A stretch of 64,000 nt of DNA from Kitasatospora arboriphila. GTDB taxonomy: Bacteria > Actinomycetota > Actinomycetes > Mycobacteriales > Mycobacteriaceae. The number at the start of each line of letters is the position of its first letter. The first letter of the stretch is position 1. Below are positions 59,072 to 64,000 of this stretch, one piece after another. The DNA lies in contig NZ_JNYV01000002.1 of NCBI RefSeq assembly GCF_000717275.1, positions 620,001 to 684,000 on the forward strand, given 5' to 3'. The notes beneath the pieces were generated by a model. It was not told where the DNA came from and searched no databases. It saw only the letters and a list, made by a program, of their open reading frames with translations. The translations under genes were made by a program, and so were the position numbers.

Positions 59072-60448
59072 ATGACCGACATCCCCGACGTCCTGATCTT
59101 GGGAGGCGGGTCGGGTGGGTACGCTGCGGCATTCCGCGCCGCCCAACTCGGCAAGACCGTCACCCTCATCGAAGAAGACAAGGTGGGCGGGACCTGTTTG
59201 CATCGCGGCTGTATTCCGACCAAGGCGCTGCTCCACGCAGCCGAGGTCGCCGACACCGTTGCCCACGCTTCCAAGGTCGGGATCGGCGCCGAGCTCGCCA
59301 AGGTCGACGTGGCGGATATCCACGCGTACAAGAATTCGGTGGTCGACCGGCTGTACCGAGGCCTGCAAGGGCTGGTGAAGGCCCACCGGGTCGACATCGT
59401 GAACGGCACCGGTCGCTATGTCGGGGGACGCAGCGTCGAGGTCGGTGGGACCACGTTCACCGGACGCTCACTGGTGCTCGCCACGGGTTCGGCAGCCCGG
59501 ACCCTGCCGGGTATCGACCGCGGTGGACGAGTCCTGACAAGCGATGCCGCCCTCGAACTGCCCACGCTTCCCGAGCGGGTGGTGGTTCTCGGCGGGGGTG
59601 TGATCGGCGTCGAGTTCGCCAGCGTCTGGACATCTTTGGGTGCTCAGGTCACCATCGTCGAAGCGCTGCCACGATTGATCGCCACCGAGGACGAGTGGTC
59701 TTCCAGACAACTCACCAGGGCTCTCAAGAAGCGCGGCGTGACCGTCAGGACGGATGCTCGGTGCGAGAGTGTCACGCAACAGGCCGACGGGGTCATCGTG
59801 GCACTCGCAGACGGCGAGCTCCTCGAGGCAGATGTGGTGCTCGTGTCGGTGGGCCGTGGGCCGAGGACGTCAGGGAATGGCCTCGCAGAAGGCGGGATCG
59901 AGCTCGACGAGCGTGGATTTGTGCGCGTGGACGGTGCGCTGCGTACATCTCAGGACGGGGTATACGCGGTGGGTGACATCGTCGCGGGACCACAACTCGC
60001 CCATCGCGGTTTTGCGCATGGCATCCACGTGGCCGAGGTGATCGCCGGGCGCGATCGGGTTCTCGCCGACGACTCCTCCATCCCGCGAGTCGCGTACTGC
60101 AATCCCGAAGTCGCATCTGTCGGGCTCACCGAGGTGCAGGCGCGTGAGAAGTACGGTGAGGTGTCAACGGTGGTCTACGATCTGGCCGGAAACGGGAAGA
60201 GTCAGATACTCGGGACCGGCGGCGGGATCAAAGTGGTTCGTGCGCAGAAGGATTCGGGACCGGTAGTCGGCATCCACATGGTGGGTGAACGCGTCGGCGA
60301 ACTGATCGGCGAGGCACAACTGACCGTGGGGTGGGGCGCTTACCCCGACGATGTCGCAGCGCTTGTTCATGCTCACCCGACCCAGTCCGAAGCGCTGGGT
60401 GAGGCGCACATGGCGTTGGCGGGGCTGCCGTTGCACAGCCACGGCTGA
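59072..60448 (+). CDS. lpdA: Dihydrolipoyl dehydrogenase (E3)
   Basis: A 458-residue flavoprotein disulfide reductase: FAD motif ILGGGSGGYAAAFRAAQLG, redox pair in GGTCLHRGCIPTKALLHAAE, NAD motif VVLGGGVIGVEFASVWTSLG, and the dimer-interface active-site His-x4-Glu in HAHPTQSEALGEA. Reoxidises dihydrolipoyl E2 with NAD. Starts 20 bases after E2, completing a self-contained E1-E2-E3 operon. Confidence 0.94.
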   Translation: MTDIPDVLILGGGSGGYAAAFRAAQLGKTVTLIEEDKVGGTCLHRGCIPTKALLHAAEVADTVAHASKVGIGAELAKVDVADIHAYKNSVVDRLYRGLQGLVKAHRVDIVNGTGRYVGGRSVEVGGTTFTGRSLVLATGSAARTLPGIDRGGRVLTSDAALELPTLPERVVVLGGGVIGVEFASVWTSLGAQVTIVEALPRLIATEDEWSSRQLTRALKKRGVTVRTDARCESVTQQADGVIVALADGELLEADVVLVSVGRGPRTSGNGLAEGGIELDERGFVRVDGALRTSQDGVYAVGDIVAGPQLAHRGFAHGIHVAEVIAGRDRVLADDSSIPRVAYCNPEVASVGLTEVQAREKYGEVSTVVYDLAGNGKSQILGTGGGIKVVRAQKDSGPVVGIHMVGERVGELIGEAQLTVGWGAYPDDVAALVHAHPTQSEALGEAHMALAGLPLHSHG

Positions 60449-60463
60449 GCCCCGCCCGCATCG

Positions 60464-61096
60464 TCACACGGTGGCACTTCTCCCGTCGAGTGCGGAGGCC
60501 ACCAGGTTGCTCACCGCAAGCGGTTCGCCCTTGTCGACTGCCGCAGCCCACTGCTCGGTGGTCGCCACGGCCGCGAAGTTCGAGTTCAGCAGAACCATGA
60601 TCGTCTCGTGTAGCTGCTGGGCCGACACCCTGCCGGCCTCATTCGACAACGCGATGGCTCCGGTGGCGTCAGAGAGCACCTCGGTTGTGAACCCGAGGGA
60701 CTCGGCGTGGGCGGCGGTTGCGATGTCGCAGTTGTTGGTCATGAAGCCGACGATGGAGATGGTGTCGACACCGTTGTCGCGCAACCACTCTGCCGCATCG
60801 GTGTCGGCAAAGACGCTCCCGTACACCTTCTCGACACGTTTCCACTCGGGTTGGACGAGTTCAGCTACCGCGGGGTGCAGTTCACTGCCCGGCGAGCCGG
60901 AAGCGAACACGGGGGCACCTTCCGGGAGGAGATGCTGAACGACCACAACGGGAATCGCCTGCGTTGTGGCCACTTTGATCGCCCGTACAACGTTCGCCAG
61001 CGAGTCCTCACGGGGCGGGTACTGGATCTCCAGGGGGCCGTCGAAGTATTCCTGCTGGACGTCGATGACGATGAGTGCGCGTCGAGGGGACGACAT
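60464..61096 (-). CDS. Cysteine hydrolase (isochorismatase-like)
   Basis: A 210-residue isochorismatase-superfamily hydrolase: catalytic Asp in LIVIDVQQEYFDGP, Lys in VEKVYGSVFADT and Cys in SIVGFMTNNCDIATAAHAESLGFTTEVLSDATG. ATG 61096 with GGAG upstream. Divergent from a GlxA-type AraC gene 112 bases away, which is its likely regulator. Substrate unknown (amide or nicotinamide-like). Confidence 0.88.
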   Translation of the reverse strand: MSSPRRALIVIDVQQEYFDGPLEIQYPPREDSLANVVRAIKVATTQAIPVVVVQHLLPEGAPVFASGSPGSELHPAVAELVQPEWKRVEKVYGSVFADTDAAEWLRDNGVDTISIVGFMTNNCDIATAAHAESLGFTTEVLSDATGAIALSNEAGRVSAQQLHETIMVLLNSNFAAVATTEQWAAAVDKGEPLAVSNLVASALDGRSATV

Positions 61097-61208
61097 GGGT
61101 GACTCCTTCTGGGTCAGGTGCGTGCTGGTGTACCCGCCATTCTTCGGGCCGGACGTACACTGCGACAGTGGCCCATATGCACTCTTTCGATGAGATCGTG
61201 CCAATCTG

Positions 61209-62225
61209 ATGCGGATCGGTATCTACGCTTTCGACGGCATCACGTCGTTTCATCTGGCCACTCCCCAGATGGTGTTCGGCGAAGTTTCTCGGCTGGGCAT
61301 CGACGCTGCATGGGAGACGTTTCTGTGGTCAGATTCGCCGGGGAGCATCAGAACGCTCGAGGGATACACGGTCGATTCGGTCGGCGGACCGGAACTCGCT
61401 GATGGGGCCGACATCATCGTTGTGCCGTCCTGGCCCGTTGATGCGCCGGCGATCGGTGATTCCCTGAGACAGAGCCTGATTCGTGCCCACGATGCGGGCG
61501 CCATCATCGTAGGGCTGTGTCTCGGTGCGTTCGCCGTTGCCGATACCGGGATCCTGCACGGACGCAGCGCCGTGACCCATTGGGAGGCGATGCCCCAACT
61601 CTCGCGCCGGCATCCGGACATCGTGCTGGACGATTCGGTCCTCTATGTCGACCACGGCGATGTGCTGACCTCTGCGGGCACCGCAGCCGCAATAGACGCG
61701 TGCCTGCACCTCATCCGCAACCACATCGGCGCGGCAGTCGCTGCCCGCGTGGCGCGAAGTCTGGTCGTGGCTCCACATCGGGAGGGTGGGCAGGCCCAAT
61801 ACATCGATCGGCCCGAGGCGCTTCCCCGGATCAACGGGGCCATCGCGGAGGTCCAGCATTGGGCACTCGAGCACCTCGATGAACCGCTCGGTGTTGATCG
61901 CCTGGCTGCACACGCACGGATGAGCCGGCGCAGTTTTATCCGGAAGTTCACCCAAGAGACCGGATCGAGTCCTGCCAGATGGGTCTTGCGACAACGCATC
62001 GGCGCTGCCCGGGCACTCCTGGAGAGCACGGACTGGGGGATGGATCAGATCGCCGACGCCTGCGGGTTCGGCAGCACCGTCACTTTCCGGCAGAACTTCG
62101 TGGCCATTCTGGCGACAAGCCCGACCAGCTATCGCCGCCAGTTCACGACGCAGAGCACGCCCACCGGCGACCGTGTCCAGAACCGCCGGCGGGACAGCCG
62201 AGAGCCGGTCAGCGCGCGGCGTTGA
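61209..62225 (+). CDS. GlxA-family regulator (DJ-1/PfpI plus AraC)
   Basis: A 338-residue transcription factor: an N-terminal class I amidotransferase-like DJ-1/PfpI domain (RIGIYAFDGITSFHLATPQMVFGE ... IIVGLCLGAFAVADTGILHGRSAVTHW, with the Cys at the elbow) and C-terminal AraC HTHs (LDEPLGVDRLAAHARMSRRSFIRKFTQETGSSPARWV; DWGMDQIADACGFGSTVTFRQNF). Divergent from the isochorismatase-like gene. Its 3' end overlaps the convergent FAD monooxygenase by 17 bases. Confidence 0.9.
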   Translation: MRIGIYAFDGITSFHLATPQMVFGEVSRLGIDAAWETFLWSDSPGSIRTLEGYTVDSVGGPELADGADIIVVPSWPVDAPAIGDSLRQSLIRAHDAGAIIVGLCLGAFAVADTGILHGRSAVTHWEAMPQLSRRHPDIVLDDSVLYVDHGDVLTSAGTAAAIDACLHLIRNHIGAAVAARVARSLVVAPHREGGQAQYIDRPEALPRINGAIAEVQHWALEHLDEPLGVDRLAAHARMSRRSFIRKFTQETGSSPARWVLRQRIGAARALLESTDWGMDQIADACGFGSTVTFRQNFVAILATSPTSYRRQFTTQSTPTGDRVQNRRRDSREPVSARR

Positions 62226-63327
62226 TCGCGAACCGCTGGTTGCGTGCCCGCAGTTCGGACTCGGTGGCCGGAACCATGAAATCGCGGGCTTCGTGAACGC
62301 CTTCTTGCGCGGTTGCCACCCGCGGGCGCAGCAACTGCTCGTAGCGGGTGAATGCGATGTCGTGGGCGGTGCCTGCCTTTGTCATCTCCGACACCAGAGT
62401 GTGGGCACCGATCATCGCCAGTGAGGTGCCTCGGCCGGAAAAGAGTGATGCGGCGTGTGCGGCATCGCCGATCAGGACCACCCGCCCGCTCGACCACCGG
62501 GGCATGTGCACCTGGCTGACCGAATCGAAGTACAGCCTGTCGGCCTCGGCGACAGCCTGTAGCAAGAACGGGGACTCCCAACCCTGCTCGCCCTTCATCA
62601 GGTCGATCAGCACCCGCTTCTGGTCGCCGAGGTCACGGTTGTCGTAGTCGACCTCGGGGGTGCGAGCCGCCATGAATCCGATTGTGCGCGAGCCGAAGTC
62701 CGTGATGCAGAACATGCGGCCGGGGGTGTTGTAGGTGACGCTCTCGCCCGGGGTACCCGAACCCAGGGGGAGGTCGACAAAAGCGGTATAGGTGTCGAGG
62801 TGCCGGCGGAAGGTGGTCTCGGGTCCGAACACGGCTTCTCGGACCGTCGAATGGATACCGTCGGCGCCGATGACGACGTCGAAAGTGCCTGTGCGGCCGG
62901 ATGCGAGCGCGACATCGACGACAGCACCGGTGTCGGTCACATCGACGATCGAGTCGTCGTAGACGAACTCGACATTCGGGCCGATGGCGCCGTGCAGGAT
63001 CCCGATCAAACTGTCTCTGGCGATCTCGACGTCGTCGGCCGAGTCGGTGGCGAACTCGTTGGGGAGCACGGCAATCGGGTGGCCCTGATCGTCGACCCAG
63101 GTGGTGAAGGCCTCACGGCCGGACGTCGGCACCCTGCTGTCGCGGATGTCGCCGAGGATTCCCATCGCGTCAGCGACCGCGAGTGCGTCGCCACGGATGT
63201 CGATCGGTGACCCCGCAACCCGTAGTGCCGGTGCACGCTCGACCACTGTGACCTCGTGACCGGCCTTCTCGAGCCAGAATGCAACCGAGAGACCGGCGAC
63301 GCTCGCTCCCGAAACCAATACAGCCAT
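62209..63327 (-). CDS. FAD-dependent monooxygenase (PHBH fold)
   Basis: A 372-residue class A flavoprotein monooxygenase: FAD motif VLVSGASVAGLSVAFWLEKAGHEVTVVERAP, DG-like motif VVIGADGIHSTVREAVFG, and GD motif GRVVLIGDAAHAASLFSGRGTSLAMIGAH. Likely hydroxylates an aromatic or tetracycline-like substrate with NAD(P)H. ATG 63327 has GGAGG five bases upstream. It shares a 135-base divergent promoter region with the hydrolase at 63463. Confidence 0.9.
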   Translation of the reverse strand: MAVLVSGASVAGLSVAFWLEKAGHEVTVVERAPALRVAGSPIDIRGDALAVADAMGILGDIRDSRVPTSGREAFTTWVDDQGHPIAVLPNEFATDSADDVEIARDSLIGILHGAIGPNVEFVYDDSIVDVTDTGAVVDVALASGRTGTFDVVIGADGIHSTVREAVFGPETTFRRHLDTYTAFVDLPLGSGTPGESVTYNTPGRMFCITDFGSRTIGFMAARTPEVDYDNRDLGDQKRVLIDLMKGEQGWESPFLLQAVAEADRLYFDSVSQVHMPRWSSGRVVLIGDAAHAASLFSGRGTSLAMIGAHTLVSEMTKAGTAHDIAFTRYEQLLRPRVATAQEGVHEARDFMVPATESELRARNQRFAINAAR

Positions 63328-63374
63328 GGTGGCCTCCTTCAGATCTGAGCCCGCATCCGATCGTATGCAATTCG

Positions 63375-63397
63375 GCTACAATAGGATCCAATCTAGC
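63375..63397. promoter_or_regulatory. Imperfect palindrome in divergent promoter region
   Basis: GCTA and TAGC ends flank a GGATCC core (seven of eleven positions pair). It sits between the divergent monooxygenase and alpha/beta hydrolase genes and could be an operator. Weak. Confidence 0.2.
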
Positions 63398-63462
63398 ATT
63401 GTGTGCGTGTTCGTGCACTCGATTGCGACGATGTTTCCCTCCCATCGAGAAAGAAGATCGAC

Positions 63463-64000
63463 ATGTCAGACATCGTGGTCACGCTCCGAGACGGTAGATC
63501 GGTGCCATGCATCGTAAAAGGTTCTGGCGCACCGCTGTTGCTGGTCCACGGGGCCGAGAGTGATCGGACGCAGTTCGCCGACCTGATGACACGGCTCCCC
63601 TCCGGCCTGCAGGCGGTCGCCTACGATCAGCGCGACACCGGCGACCAGGTCAGCCCAGATGAGTACTACACGATGGACGCCATGGCAGACGACGCCGCCG
63701 AGGTGATCGAGGCACTGCAATGGTCGAAAGTGCACGTCCTCGGAACCTCGTACGGAGGCGTGGTCGCCCAGTTGCTGGCGATCCGGCACCCGGAGCGGGT
63801 CAGGACACTGTCGTTGGTGTCGACCACCGGTGCGTACTCATGGCTGAGCGGATTCGCGGAGAAGTCGAAGAAGATGTCGGCCGCCGCGAGGGCCCAGACC
63901 ATGCTCGACGCCGCGGTCAGCCCAGACGCGCGAGCGGCCGATCCACCGCTTGTGGACCGTATCCGCGCGGCCTTGGTGGACCGGACAGCCGAGCAGCACG
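63463..64000 (+). CDS. Alpha/beta hydrolase, truncated by window edge
   Basis: Open from ATG 63463 to the window end (179 codons seen). Alpha/beta-hydrolase features: PLLLVHGAESDRTQF (oxyanion-hole HG), VAYDQRDTGDQV, nucleophile elbow LGTSYGGVVAQLLAIRHPERV with Ser in G-T-S-Y-G. The catalytic Asp and His lie outside the window. Divergent from an FAD monooxygenase, suggesting joint degradation of an unknown compound. Confidence 0.85.
   Translation, partial: MSDIVVTLRDGRSVPCIVKGSGAPLLLVHGAESDRTQFADLMTRLPSGLQAVAYDQRDTGDQVSPDEYYTMDAMADDAAEVIEALQWSKVHVLGTSYGGVVAQLLAIRHPERVRTLSLVSTTGAYSWLSGFAEKSKKMSAAARAQTMLDAAVSPDARAADPPLVDRIRAALVDRTAEQH

Noticed and set aside
55617..60448. Pyruvate dehydrogenase complex
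   Set aside because: Actinobacterial pyruvate dehydrogenase usually uses a homodimeric AceE. The heterodimeric E1 beside Leu/Val dehydrogenase and Lrp favours the branched-chain complex, though activity on pyruvate cannot be excluded.

Overview
This is a high-GC actinobacterial chromosome segment. Gene content points to the order Mycobacteriales (a Gordonia-, Williamsia- or Rhodococcus-like organism). Evidence for that: an Lsr2 paralogue, an EspR-like regulator, an F420-type DUF385 reductase, an Arr rifampin ADP-ribosyltransferase, and gene blocks whose order matches, from memory, M. tuberculosis Rv3846-Rv3851 (sodA to espR side), Rv2434c-Rv2435c (channel and cyclase), Rv2597-Rv2601 (speE cluster) and Rv3841-Rv3843c (bfrB, glpQ1). 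No rRNA, tRNA, insertion sequence, CRISPR array or phage module was seen.

Layout. 0-10 kb is core-like: DUF6474 and small membrane proteins, a TM0106 RecB/Cas4-like nuclease, a secreted Pro/Gly-Asn-rich protein, a three-gene module (EspR-like HTH, ImmA/IrrE protease, MAB_1171c-type membrane protein), an SDR dehydrogenase, a GDT1-type Mn/Ca exporter and sodA. 10-19 kb has an iron alcohol dehydrogenase and then a tightly overlapping four-gene operon: the three subunits of a Wadjet/MksBEF SMC complex (JetA, JetB, JetC) followed by an AlkZ-family (HTH_42) DNA glycosylase-like protein in the place where the JetD nuclease would be expected. 19-22.8 kb holds a Cache-HAMP-cyclase protein overlapping a MscS channel with a C-terminal cyclic-nucleotide-binding-like domain; both domains lack canonical catalytic or ligand residues. 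22.8-30.6 kb is an accessory stretch (Lsr2 paralogue, several unassigned proteins, coding remnants, HxlR/VOC pair, DUF385 protein).

30.6-34.7 kb is an iron-siderophore ABC importer (binding lipoprotein, two FecCD permeases, ATPase) behind an IdeR/DtxR-type box. 34.8-45.7 kb is a set of mostly single genes: diguanylate cyclase, NudK-type Nudix hydrolase, GNAT, a TetR-GAPDH operon, arr, a nitrilase broken by a one-base insertion in a homopolymer, methyltransferases, GrpB, VOC, an S49 peptidase. 45.7-49.4 kb is the DUF4178-DUF2617-DUF4247-DUF350-SpeE operon. The following intergenic region carries two perfect DnaA boxes in a 14-bp inverted repeat plus near matches and an AT-rich patch. 49.7-53.6 kb has rhodanese, DUF4328, glycerophosphodiesterase and DUF5926 genes facing a ferritin. 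53.7-60.4 kb is a branched-chain amino-acid catabolic cluster: Leu/Val dehydrogenase, an Lrp regulator and a complete E1a-E1b-E2-E3 2-oxoacid dehydrogenase operon. The window ends with a cysteine hydrolase, a GlxA-type AraC regulator, an FAD monooxygenase and the start of an alpha/beta hydrolase.

The best candidate for an undescribed system is the SMC (JetABC) plus AlkZ-like operon at 11.5-18.3 kb. The pseudo-cyclase/channel pair and the DnaA-box cluster are next.
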